32,183 nucleotides of DNA from JAAYXU01 sp050942555 (GTDB taxonomy: Bacteria > Bacillota > Clostridia > Christensenellales > UMGS416), in the NCBI GenBank assembly GCA_050942555.1, contig JBMNNN010000004.1:1-32183 (forward strand), given 5' to 3'. How positions within the stretch are numbered: position 1 is the stretch's first letter; every line of letters starts with the position of its first letter. The notes beneath the pieces were generated by a model. The model saw only the letters and a list, made by a program, of their open reading frames with translations. It was not told the origin of the DNA and searched no databases. Shown in pieces: positions 22,981-31,099 of this stretch. The translations under genes were made by a program, and so were the position numbers.

Positions 22981-23075
22981 CGTTGCTTTGTAATAGGGAC
23001 ATAACCGGCTCTGGCTCCGTCATATATTACTAGCATCTGTCGATAACATACAAACCGGAAGGGAGAATAGACTGC

Positions 23076-23555
23076 ATGTCCAAAAAAATATATTTGACGC
23101 AGGAAGGCATGCGCAAGCTTGAGACCAAACTTGAGTATCTGAAGAACGTGCGCCGCAGGGAAATTGCCGACCGCATCAAGGCAGCCATCACCCTGGGGGA
23201 TCTGTCGGAGAACTCCGAGTATGACGACGCGAAAAACGAGCAGGCGTTTCTGGAAGGGGAGATCATCACGATCGAGAAGACTCTCCGCAACGCCGAGCTC
23301 ATCGATGAGAACGGAATTTCTGGCGACACGGTGGTACTGGGGGCGGTGGTGCAGCTTCAGGACGTGAGCAGCGGCAAAGTTACCGAATACACGATTATCG
23401 GGTCCGACGAAGCCGATCCGTTCGAAGGCCGCATATCCAACGAATCGCCGATCGGCCAGGCCGTTATGGGCTGCAAAATCAACGATATCGTCGAGGTAGC
23501 GGTCCCACGTGGAACGAAGATGCTCAAGATCGTGGGCATCGGCCGCGGAAAGTAA
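23076..23555 (+). CDS. greA: Transcription elongation factor GreA
   Basis: GreA enters the RNA polymerase secondary channel and triggers cleavage of backtracked RNA. The 159 residues comprise an N-terminal coiled-coil hairpin with the acidic tip motif GDLSENSEYDDAKNEQAF (about 46-63) and a C-terminal FKBP-like domain with SNESPIGQAVMGCKINDIVE. GGAAGGGAG (23057-23065) precedes ATG 23076 by 10 bases. Length is normal. It is followed by lysS after 26 bases, a common pair in Bacillota. Confidence 0.96.
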   Translation: MSKKIYLTQEGMRKLETKLEYLKNVRRREIADRIKAAITLGDLSENSEYDDAKNEQAFLEGEIITIEKTLRNAELIDENGISGDTVVLGAVVQLQDVSSGKVTEYTIIGSDEADPFEGRISNESPIGQAVMGCKINDIVEVAVPRGTKMLKIVGIGRGK

Positions 23556-23581
23556 CAAGGCTGCAGGAGAGATTACGGAAG

Positions 23582-25087
23582 ATGGCTTTCTCTGAGAATC
23601 CCAACACCAGACAGGACGAAAACGAAATCATTCGCGTACGGCGCGAAAAATTGGCCGCCCTCAGGCAGGCCGGCGAGGATCCCTTTTTACAGGTAAGGTA
23701 TCCTGTCACCCATACGTCAGCCGCGATCCTGGACGGATTTTCGGTCCTGGACGGCACGGATGTGTCGATCGCCGGACGAATCATGTCCAGACGCATCATG
23801 GGCAGGGCCAGCTTTGCGCATTTGCGGGACAGGGACGGCCTTATCCAGATATACGTGAAGCGCGATGTGATGGGGGAGCAGGCCTACGACGCGTTTAAAC
23901 GCTTGGATATCGGCGACATCATCGGCGTATCCGGCACCGTTTTTCGCACGCAGCGCGGCGAAATATCGGTACAGGCGCAGCAAATCACGCTTCTTTCCAA
24001 GTCGCTGCTCCCGCTTCCCGAGAAGTTCCACGGGCTCCGGGACCCTGATCTGCGCTACCGGCAGCGCTATCTCGATCTCATCATGAATCCCGAGGTGCGC
24101 AATGTCTTTATAACCCGCTCGCGCATCCTGACGGCGATACGCAAATATATGGACGAGCGGGGATATCTGGAGGTGGAGACGCCGGTGCTGCATAACTATG
24201 CGACCAACGCGGCTGCCCGGCCTTTCAAAACCCACCACAACGCGCTCGATATCGACATGTATCTGCGGGTCGAGACCGAGCTGCACCTCAAGCGGCTCAT
24301 CATAGGCGGACTGGAGCGGGTATATGAGATCGGGCGGATATTCCGCAACGAGGGAATGTCGCCCCGGCACAATCCGGAGTTTACGTCCATCGAGATGTAC
24401 GAGGCCTATACCGACTATCACGGCATGATGGCGCTTGCCGAGGGACTCGTGTCGACCGTCGCGAAGGAAACCGTGGGCGGCTTTACCGTCACTTACGGCG
24501 GGGAATCGATAGACCTTACCCCTCCATGGAAGCGGATGACGATGATCGAGGCGGTGCGGACGCATACGGGTGTGGATTTTGATGCGCTGTCCACCGACGA
24601 GGAAGCGCGGCAGGCTGCCCGGGATCACGGCGTCGCGGTGCCGCCCGTGGCAACCTGGGGAAGCGTGCTCAACGAGTTCTTCGAGGAAAAGGTGGAGCAG
24701 CACCTCATCCAGCCCACGTTTATCGTGGATTACCCGGTCGAGGTGTCCCCGCTGGCCAAGCGCTGCCCGGGCGATCCGCGGCTTACCGAGCGCTTTGAGC
24801 TGTTCATCACCGGACGCGAGCTGGGCAACGCCTTTACCGAACTCAACGATCCTATCGACCAGAGGGAGCGCTTCATCCAGCAGGCCCGCAATAAGCACGG
24901 CGACGGGGAGTACGATATCGACGAGGACTTCATCACGGCCATGGAATACGGCATGCCGCCCACCGGCGGGATGGGAATCGGGCTAGACAGGTTTATCATG
25001 CTGCTGACCGACGCTCCTTCGATACGCGACGTGCTGCTTTTTCCCACGATGCGGCCCGAAATGAAAGACGGGAGGCGTAACGAATGA
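23582..25087 (+). CDS. lysS: Lysyl-tRNA synthetase, class II
   Basis: Charges tRNA-Lys. In 501 residues the N-terminal OB-fold anticodon-binding domain (about 60-150) has VSIAGRIMSRRIMGRASFAH. The catalytic core follows from LRYRQRYLDLI. Motif 2 lies in EIGRIFRNEGMSPRHNPEFT, and motif 3 in TGGMGIGLDRFIMLLTDAPS. AGGAGAG (23564-23570) is the ribosome binding site. The last codons overlap the next gene as ATGA, so that gene is probably translated with lysS. Confidence 0.97.
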   Translation: MAFSENPNTRQDENEIIRVRREKLAALRQAGEDPFLQVRYPVTHTSAAILDGFSVLDGTDVSIAGRIMSRRIMGRASFAHLRDRDGLIQIYVKRDVMGEQAYDAFKRLDIGDIIGVSGTVFRTQRGEISVQAQQITLLSKSLLPLPEKFHGLRDPDLRYRQRYLDLIMNPEVRNVFITRSRILTAIRKYMDERGYLEVETPVLHNYATNAAARPFKTHHNALDIDMYLRVETELHLKRLIIGGLERVYEIGRIFRNEGMSPRHNPEFTSIEMYEAYTDYHGMMALAEGLVSTVAKETVGGFTVTYGGESIDLTPPWKRMTMIEAVRTHTGVDFDALSTDEEARQAARDHGVAVPPVATWGSVLNEFFEEKVEQHLIQPTFIVDYPVEVSPLAKRCPGDPRLTERFELFITGRELGNAFTELNDPIDQRERFIQQARNKHGDGEYDIDEDFITAMEYGMPPTGGMGIGLDRFIMLLTDAPSIRDVLLFPTMRPEMKDGRRNE

Positions 25088-25770
25088 TGGATTTGCGGAT
25101 TACGCGGGACCGGCTCCGGAACCATTTTCATTACTCGAAATGGAGCTATATACTGGTTGTCGGACTCATGATGGTGGTATGGAGCTTCACCTTCTCCGCT
25201 ACAGCGCCAGAGACACCCCGGGAGTACAAGGTGGATATATACATTCTGAGCTACGCCAGCGGCGATCTGGAGGGATGGGAGCGGCAGATACTGGAGTCCC
25301 TGCCCCCCGACCAGCAGGAGATCAATTTCCTGACATACTCGATCGCCGATATGAGCGGAGGCCAGACGATGGAGATCCTGGGCGCCTGGATGGCGGTGCA
25401 GCAAGGTGACATATTTGTCATGCCCATGGGTATATATACGAGCCTTGCGCAGAGCGGCGCGTTCCTCGCGCTGGACAAACCGCTTGAGGAAGGGGAACCG
25501 CCGTTCATCGAAACCGTACCCATACCGGAGGACTTCGATATGGAGACGCTGCGCGTAGAGTATGAGGTGTATGATGAAGAGGGCGCTGCGTCGCTCAGCG
25601 ACGGCATATGCGGAGTACCGCTGGACAGCGCGGAGGGACTGCTCGACATATACGTCGTCCCCGAGGGAATGATAGCGTCGGTAACTACCTACTCGATAAA
25701 CCAGCGCAACGCGCTGTCGGTAATCGCCTGGATACTGGAGAACAAACAGGAGGCAACAACGCTCGGGTAG
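25084..25770 (+). CDS. Membrane-anchored extracytoplasmic protein of unknown function
   Basis: I do not recognise a characterised family. The 228-residue product has a short, mostly basic N-terminus, one membrane helix (about 20-40, YILVVGLMMVVWSFTFSA), and a soluble acidic domain that should lie outside the cell. There is no lipobox cysteine. Segments such as EINFLTYSIADMSGGQTMEI and GDIFVMPMGIYTSL with SGAFLALDKPL recall ABC solute-binding proteins, where the target residue is kept in a cleft, but the protein is about half their size. It starts in a 4-base overlap with lysS, so it is translationally coupled to it. It may be a lineage-specific protein. The domain fold is the open question. 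Confidence 0.8.
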   Translation: MMDLRITRDRLRNHFHYSKWSYILVVGLMMVVWSFTFSATAPETPREYKVDIYILSYASGDLEGWERQILESLPPDQQEINFLTYSIADMSGGQTMEILGAWMAVQQGDIFVMPMGIYTSLAQSGAFLALDKPLEEGEPPFIETVPIPEDFDMETLRVEYEVYDEEGAASLSDGICGVPLDSAEGLLDIYVVPEGMIASVTTYSINQRNALSVIAWILENKQEATTLG

Positions 25771-25803
25771 AACGATGAGTTCGTTTTATCGAGGGTCCTG
25801 ACG

Positions 25804-27150
25804 ATGAAAACGCCGATTCTGACAATGCTGCGCCGCTACGGCCAGGGGGACCCGGCGCGTTTTCATATGCCGGGGCACAAGGGCCGGGCGGAGCCGCTGC
25901 CCATGACGCTGGACGTGACAGAGCTTCATGACACCGAATCCCTGTACGAGGGAGGCCCTGCCGTGCAGCGGGCGCGCGCGCTGGCCGCAGCAGCCTGCGG
26001 AGCCGCCGAGACGTGGCTGCTGGTGGGCGGCGCGACAGCCGGTATCCACGCGATGATGGCCTATGCACAGGGACCGGTGATCGTGTCGCGGAGCGCGCAC
26101 CGGGCGGTGTACGCGGCGGGCTGGCTCATGGGCAGGGAACCGCTGCTCGCGCCGCCGGAATGGGACGCGCGGGAAAACATGTTCCGCTGCGAAACGCCCG
26201 CGCTTGCGGCCCTCGCGCGACCCGGACGGTGGACGCTGGCGACGTCGCCCAATTACTACGGCTGCGTATGCGCTCTGGAACCGCTGTCGACCGGCCCGCT
26301 TCTCGTCGACGCGGCCCACGGCGCGCATTTCCCGTTCTCGGACAAGCTTCCTCCCACGCCCGCGCACTGGGCGTGCCTGTGGGTTCAAAGCGCCCACAAG
26401 ACCCTTTCGGCGCCCACCCAGACGGCGTGGCTGCACCGCTCGGCGTCGGCTGACGGGCGGCGCGTGGACAGGATCCTGGCGGCGATCGGATCCACCAGCC
26501 CCTCGTGGCTGCTGCTGGCCGGGCTGGATCGCGCCCGCGCTGAGGCCGAGGAGGCGAGGCCCGCATGGGACGCGCTGGCCTGCTGGTGCCTGGAGCTGGA
26601 GCGCGCTCTTTCCGCGCTGCCGGGGCTTTGCGCCTGCGGCGCAGACTGGGCGCGCTCCCTGGGCTACGCCGACAAGGATCCCACCCGGCTCGTCATCGAC
26701 GTGCGCGGCACAGGCCGCTCGGGGTTCGAGGCGGCGGGTATACTACGCGAGTGCGGCGTACAGGCCGAGATGGCTGATTTCTACCGGCTGGTGTTCATCA
26801 TGACGCCCGCCGACACGCAGCGCGACCGCGACAGGCTGTGGGACGCGCTCACGCGGCTTTCCCGGACGCGCACCGGCGCGGAGTACGCGGTCGACATCGC
26901 GCCTCCCGCTCTTCCCGAGGCGGTATGCGCGGCCCATGAGGCATTTCTCCGGCCGTCGCGCAGGCTGCATCTGGCAGATGCGGCGGGCTGCGTCGCTGCC
27001 GCTGCGGCGGGCGCATATCCTCCGGGGATCCCCTGCTGGCTGCCGGGCGAGCGCATTACGCGCGACGCCGCCGACTGGCTTATCCGGATACGGGAGCTGG
27101 GCGGGCGGCTCTTCGGGGTAGAGTACGATATGGTTGAGGTATTGCAATGA
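25804..27150 (+). CDS. PLP-dependent Orn/Lys/Arg decarboxylase-family protein (YaaO-like)
   Basis: A 448-residue fold-type I PLP enzyme. It has the opening RFHMPGHKGR (19-28), a cofactor-phosphate region around VGGATAGIHAM, the cofactor Asp169 in LLVDAAHGAHFPFS, and the Schiff-base Lys199 in QSAHKTLSAPTQTAWL. A C-terminal domain follows, ending in LGGRLFGVEYDMVEV. B. subtilis has a similar gene, yaaO, just upstream of tmk; the synteny is retained here, with a HAD gene between. Lysine, arginine or ornithine decarboxylation is the family reaction, but the substrate of YaaO-type proteins is not settled to my knowledge. The ribosome binding site is weak (GAGGG near 25788). No promoter is obvious in the 33-base gap. 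Confidence 0.87.
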   Translation: MKTPILTMLRRYGQGDPARFHMPGHKGRAEPLPMTLDVTELHDTESLYEGGPAVQRARALAAAACGAAETWLLVGGATAGIHAMMAYAQGPVIVSRSAHRAVYAAGWLMGREPLLAPPEWDARENMFRCETPALAALARPGRWTLATSPNYYGCVCALEPLSTGPLLVDAAHGAHFPFSDKLPPTPAHWACLWVQSAHKTLSAPTQTAWLHRSASADGRRVDRILAAIGSTSPSWLLLAGLDRARAEAEEARPAWDALACWCLELERALSALPGLCACGADWARSLGYADKDPTRLVIDVRGTGRSGFEAAGILRECGVQAEMADFYRLVFIMTPADTQRDRDRLWDALTRLSRTRTGAEYAVDIAPPALPEAVCAAHEAFLRPSRRLHLADAAGCVAAAAAGAYPPGIPCWLPGERITRDAADWLIRIRELGGRLFGVEYDMVEVLQ

Positions 27151-27818
27151 AAAATACGACCCGCGTGTTTACCGCGGTCATGTTTGATCTGGACGGCACG
27201 CTGACCGACTCGGCCGAGGGCATCGTCCGCTCGATACGGTATGCCCTCGCAAAACTGGGTATCAGAGAGGACGATCCCGAGCGTCTCAAACGCTTCATCG
27301 GGCCGCCGCTCAAGGATTCCTTCAGGGAAATCTACGGCATCGATGAGGACATGCTGGATCAGGTTCTCGCGTGGTACAGGGAGCGTTATATTCCCCATGG
27401 AATGTACGAGAACAGGCTGTATCCGGGGATCCTGGAAATGCTCGATACCCTATCACGGCGCGGGCTGAGGCTTTTCATCGCGACGGCCAAGCCCGAGCCC
27501 ATGGCCGTCAATATCGCCGCGCATTTTGGCATCACGCGGTATTTTGAGGCCATCGTGGGATCGCTCCTGGATGAAACCCGGACGTGCAAGGAGGATGTGA
27601 TCCGCCATCTGGTAGCGACGTATCTTGCGGGCGATACGCGCGGGCTCGTCATGGTTGGCGACCATATGCACGATATGACAGGCGCTTTGCGCACGGGCGC
27701 ACATGCGATCGGCGTAACCTGGGGATACGGTAGTAGGCAGGAGCTTATAGACAGCGGCGCGGCGGCGATAGCTCAGACCCCTGAAGAGCTGGTCAGGCTG
27801 CTGGAGGCGGGAATATGA
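27147..27818 (+). CDS. HAD-superfamily phosphatase, Gph/PgmB-like
   Basis: A 223-residue HAD hydrolase. The catalytic motif I is VMFDLDGTLTDSA with nucleophile Asp14 and acid/base Asp16. A helical cap follows with FIGPPLKDSFREIYG. Motif II is FIATAKPE, motif III contains a conserved Lys in CKEDVIRHL, and motif IV is MVGDHMHDMTGA. The cap type and FIGPPL segment are shared with phosphoglycolate-phosphatase-like and 5'-nucleotidase-like members, so the substrate is open. Placement just before tmk hints at nucleotide housekeeping. It overlaps its neighbours on both sides by ATGA. Confidence 0.88.
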   Translation: MKNTTRVFTAVMFDLDGTLTDSAEGIVRSIRYALAKLGIREDDPERLKRFIGPPLKDSFREIYGIDEDMLDQVLAWYRERYIPHGMYENRLYPGILEMLDTLSRRGLRLFIATAKPEPMAVNIAAHFGITRYFEAIVGSLLDETRTCKEDVIRHLVATYLAGDTRGLVMVGDHMHDMTGALRTGAHAIGVTWGYGSRQELIDSGAAAIAQTPEELVRLLEAGI

Positions 27819-28471
27819 GCAAAGGGCTGTTTATCACTTTTGAGGGCCCCGACGGGGCGGGGAAGACCACGCAGATCGAGCGGCTGACCGCGCATATCAG
27901 GCGGCGGGGACTGCCGCTGACGGTAACGCGGGAGCCTGGCGGCACGGCGATCGGCGAAAAGATCCGCGCGCTGCTGCTTGACCCGGATCACCGCGAGCTG
28001 GATCCCGTGGCTGAAGCGCTGCTCTATGCCGCAAGCCGGGCCCAGCATGTGCGGGAGATCATTCAGCCCGCGCTCCAGGACGGCCGGGTCGTGATCTGCG
28101 ACCGGTACATCGATTCCTCGCTGGCCTACCAGGGCTATGGCCGGATGTTGGGAGAGAAGCTCATATGGGAGCTGAACGCGCCTGCGCTGTGCGGCGTGAT
28201 GCCCGACCTCACGCTGTGCGTGCTGGCCAGGCCTGACACATCGCTCAGGCGGCTGGCCCAAAAGGAAGGAGCCCCCGACCGGCTGGAAAGCGAAAACCGG
28301 GATTTTTTCACTCGGGTATACGAGGGTTACCGCGCGCTGTGCCGGGAGTATCCCGAGCGAATGCTGCTCCTCGACGCAGACCGCGATATCGACGATATCG
28401 CAGCGATGATCCGCGAGCGAACGGATCTGGCGCTCAGCAGGAGAATGGAATTGCGTAATACGCCGGTATAG
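27815..28471 (+). CDS. tmk: Thymidylate kinase
   Basis: Phosphorylates dTMP to dTDP. The 218-residue protein has the P-loop FEGPDGAGKTTQ (9-20, Lys17), the EPGG motif in TREPGGTAIGEKIR, and the DRY motif in VVICDRYIDSSLAYQGYG. A lid segment follows near APDRLESENRDFFTRV. Length and motif order are typical for the bacterial enzyme. It starts in an ATGA overlap with the HAD gene. The promoter of darA overlaps its last codons. Confidence 0.96.
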   Translation: MSKGLFITFEGPDGAGKTTQIERLTAHIRRRGLPLTVTREPGGTAIGEKIRALLLDPDHRELDPVAEALLYAASRAQHVREIIQPALQDGRVVICDRYIDSSLAYQGYGRMLGEKLIWELNAPALCGVMPDLTLCVLARPDTSLRRLAQKEGAPDRLESENRDFFTRVYEGYRALCREYPERMLLLDADRDIDDIAAMIRERTDLALSRRMELRNTPV

Positions 28472-28479
28472 GTTATAAT
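28451..28479 (+). promoter_or_regulatory. Promoter of darA-holB-ricT
   Basis: TTGCGT (28451-28456) and TATAAT (28474-28479) are spaced by 17 bases. The -35 half lies inside the tmk 3' end. Predicted start is near 28486, with a leader of about 38 nt. It would let darA and the genes after it be expressed apart from the decarboxylase-HAD-tmk unit. Confidence 0.7.
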
Positions 28480-28523
28480 AAACAAAACGGCTGTTAATAT
28501 TCTGAATGAATGGGGGCATATCC

Positions 28524-28853
28524 ATGAAACTGATCATCGCCATCGTACAGGATGAGAGCGCGGGCCGCTTGATCAGCAGTCTCATGCAGGAGGGATATGG
28601 CGTGACCAAACTGGCCACGACCGGCGGATTCCTGCGGGCTGGCAATACCACGCTGCTGGTGGGCGTATCGGACCACAAGCTCAAGGGCGCCATGGACATC
28701 ATTGAGAGGATCTGCAAGAGTCGCAAACAGATCGCCACCTCCCCGTCCCCCATGACCGGAGGAACCGGCGTATACGTGCCCTATCCGATCGAAGTGGTGG
28801 TGGGCGGCGCCACGGTATTCGTGCTGGATGTGGAGCAGTTTGAGAAGATGTAG
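28524..28853 (+). CDS. darA: Cyclic di-AMP receptor DarA (PII-like, YaaQ/PstA)
   Basis: A 109-residue PII-like trimeric signalling protein that binds cyclic di-AMP; its downstream partner is unknown in most species. I set the start at ATG 28524, since GGGGG (28512-28516) is 7 bases upstream and the product then has the family length and opening MKLIIAIVQDESAGRL. ATG 28506 has no ribosome binding site. Conserved stretches are YGVTKLATTGGFLRAGNTTL, given as the T-loop side and ligand region, and TVFVLDVEQFEKM at the end. It supports a c-di-AMP-using Bacillota host. Confidence 0.95.
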   Translation: MKLIIAIVQDESAGRLISSLMQEGYGVTKLATTGGFLRAGNTTLLVGVSDHKLKGAMDIIERICKSRKQIATSPSPMTGGTGVYVPYPIEVVVGGATVFVLDVEQFEKM

Positions 28854-28858
28854 GTTGT

Positions 28859-29890
28859 ATGAACGAAAGCCTGGACCATGGATTTGACAGCCTGATCGGG
28901 TTTGAGGCCGTCGCTGATCGCTTAATGCGGGGGATTCGGGCTGACCGGGTCGCCCACGCGCAGATATTTCTGGGACCCAGGGGCTCGGGCAAAGGCAGTC
29001 TGACCAGGATCTACGCCCGGGCTCTTTTATGCATGGGGAAGGAAGGCAAACCCTGCGGCATGTGCGGACCCTGCCGACGGATGGCGCACGGGAACCATCC
29101 TGATTGCATCGAGATACGGGGCGAAGGAAAATATATCCGCGTGGATGACGCCAGGGCGCTGCAGGCCCAACTCGTCGTGCGCCCCTATGAGGGGGGCCGG
29201 AAGGTGATCGTCATCCACGGCGCGCATACGATGACGCCCGAGGCGCAAAACAAGCTCCTCAAGGCGCTCGAAGAGCCGCCCGACTATGCGGTGCTGCTGC
29301 TGCTCTGCGAGACCGACGCGTCCCTGCTCGACACCGTGCGCTCTCGGTGCCAGACGGTGCATATGCCCCGGGTGGAGCGGCGGGCGATCGCCCAGCTGCT
29401 GTCGGACCGGCTGGGACTCGACGCTGCGCGCGCCGACACGCTGTCGCGACTGGCGGACGGGCGCGTGGGCCGGGCCCTGGAGCTTGCCAGGTCGGACGAT
29501 GCGATCGAGGCCCGCGACGAGGCACTTGCTCTCTTAATAACAGCGCTGGATCCTGCCGGTGCGGTATCGGCGCTGGATGCGCTGGGGCAGAACCGGAGCG
29601 ATCTCGAGGGCATCCTGTCGGTCTGGCAGACCGCGCTGCGGGACGCGCTCATGACGCAGTGCGGTGGGGCGGATATCGTATACGCTGACCGGGGGCGCGA
29701 GGTGGCGATGATAGCGGAGCGGCTGACGCGGGATGGGATACTGTCCCGATTGGGAGCTGTTGCGGCGGCCGAGCGGAGGCTTCGCGGCAACGGCGCGTTT
29801 TTATCGGTCTGCAGCAGTATGCTGCTTACGTTAGGAGGACATACACCCGATGATTTCGGTACTTGGGGTTCGCTTCAGGCGAACCGGTAA
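28859..29890 (+). CDS. holB: DNA polymerase III delta' subunit
   Basis: A clamp-loader subunit of 343 residues with a AAA+ N-terminal domain. The P-loop region is LGPRGSGKGS with Lys45. Cys58, Cys66, Cys69 and Cys72 form the zinc-binding cluster. VIVIHGAHTMTPEAQNKLLK and ALEEPPDYAVLLL follow, then the sensor RSRC. The rest is helical and weakly conserved. DnaX is a relative, but it is longer and has a different C-terminal part, and the darA-holB-ricT order fits delta'. Compared with B. subtilis, yaaR is missing between darA and holB. It overlaps ricT by 41 bases. Confidence 0.92.
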   Translation: MNESLDHGFDSLIGFEAVADRLMRGIRADRVAHAQIFLGPRGSGKGSLTRIYARALLCMGKEGKPCGMCGPCRRMAHGNHPDCIEIRGEGKYIRVDDARALQAQLVVRPYEGGRKVIVIHGAHTMTPEAQNKLLKALEEPPDYAVLLLLCETDASLLDTVRSRCQTVHMPRVERRAIAQLLSDRLGLDAARADTLSRLADGRVGRALELARSDDAIEARDEALALLITALDPAGAVSALDALGQNRSDLEGILSVWQTALRDALMTQCGGADIVYADRGREVAMIAERLTRDGILSRLGAVAAAERRLRGNGAFLSVCSSMLLTLGGHTPDDFGTWGSLQANR

Positions 29891-31055
29891 AGTCTATTAT
29901 TTCGATCCGGGCGACTTGAAGGTGGAAAAGGGAGAGGGAGTCATCGTCGAAACAGCGCGCGGACTCGAGTTCGGCGAGGTAACGGATGCGCCCCATGAGG
30001 TGCCCGAGGACCAGGTCGTGCTGCCCCTTAAAAAGGTCATCCGTGTCGCCACCGGGCAGGATTGCCGGAACGCTGAAGCCAATCGCGAAAAGGAAAAGGA
30101 AGCAGCGGTCGTCTCCGAGGAGCGCATCGCGCGGCTGGGCCTTGAGATGAAGCTGGTTGACGTCGAATTTGCCTTCGATTCCAGCAAGATCATATTTTAT
30201 TTCACCGCCGACGGGCGCGTGGACTTCCGGGAGCTCATTAAGGAACTGGCGCAGCATTTCCATACGCGCATCGAGCTTAGGCAGATCGGCGTGCGCGACG
30301 AGACAAAGATGAAGGGCGGTCTGGGGCCCTGCGGGCGGGAAATATGCTGCACGGGTTTCATGACGGCTTTCCATCCGGTATCTATTAAAATGGCCAAGGA
30401 GCAGAACATATCGCTGAATCCCTCGAAGATATCGGGCTTGTGCGGTCGCCTCATGTGCTGCCTGGAGTTCGAGCACGCGCACTATCACGATATGCGCGCG
30501 AAGCTGCCTAGGAAGGGCGCCGACGTCATGACGCCCAACGGCCCCGGCGTGGTGGTGGAGAACAACGTTCTCGAGGGAAAAAGCCGTGTCCGCGTGACGC
30601 TGCCCGACAAAACGGTCGATCTGGTCGAGTATCCGCTCGAAGAGCTCCGGGTCATCACTGCCGAGGAGCGCGAGGAAGCGCTCCGCAACCCCGATCGCTT
30701 CACGATGGTCGAGGAGGCAGAGGAGCCCGACGAGGGCCCGATGGTCTTTGCCGACGGATCGGTGGGCAACGACCGGCCTCCCACGACGCAGGAGACTTCC
30801 GATTCTCCGGCCCGGTCCCGCAGGCGGAATAGCCGGAACCGGCGTGCCCGGAGCAAAAGCAATGCGCAAAAACCCCGCCCGGAGCAGGATAAAGACCCCG
30901 GCAGCGCGCCGGACGATACCCGGACGCAGGGAAGAGCACGGTCCCAGGAAACTGCCGGAACCGGCTCGGGCGCGCGCAAAAAACGTCGCCGCCATTCCAG
31001 GCCGCCGGGCGAAAATGGACAGCGGAATTCGTCGTCCCGTCCCGACAACAATTGA
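29850..31055 (+). CDS. ricT: PSP1-domain protein RicT (YaaT)
   Basis: In B. subtilis RicT acts with RicA and RicF in a complex carrying Fe-S clusters that supports RNase Y-dependent mRNA processing and development. The 401-residue protein starts MISVLGVRFRRTGKVYYF and has FTADGRVDFRELIKELA. The two cysteine clusters are GPCGREICC and GLCGRLMCCLEFE, all kept. The conserved part ends near residue 285; the remainder is low-complexity, first acidic and then rich in Arg, Ser and Asn, and looks disordered. GGAGG (29834-29838) is 11 bases from ATG 29850. The start lies inside holB, indicating coupling. Confidence 0.92.
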   Translation: MISVLGVRFRRTGKVYYFDPGDLKVEKGEGVIVETARGLEFGEVTDAPHEVPEDQVVLPLKKVIRVATGQDCRNAEANREKEKEAAVVSEERIARLGLEMKLVDVEFAFDSSKIIFYFTADGRVDFRELIKELAQHFHTRIELRQIGVRDETKMKGGLGPCGREICCTGFMTAFHPVSIKMAKEQNISLNPSKISGLCGRLMCCLEFEHAHYHDMRAKLPRKGADVMTPNGPGVVVENNVLEGKSRVRVTLPDKTVDLVEYPLEELRVITAEEREEALRNPDRFTMVEEAEEPDEGPMVFADGSVGNDRPPTTQETSDSPARSRRRNSRNRRARSKSNAQKPRPEQDKDPGSAPDDTRTQGRARSQETAGTGSGARKKRRRHSRPPGENGQRNSSSRPDNN

Positions 31056-31099
31056 CCGGAGCCGCAGCGGCGAGATCGAAGTAGAGTAAGGGTGTTTTG

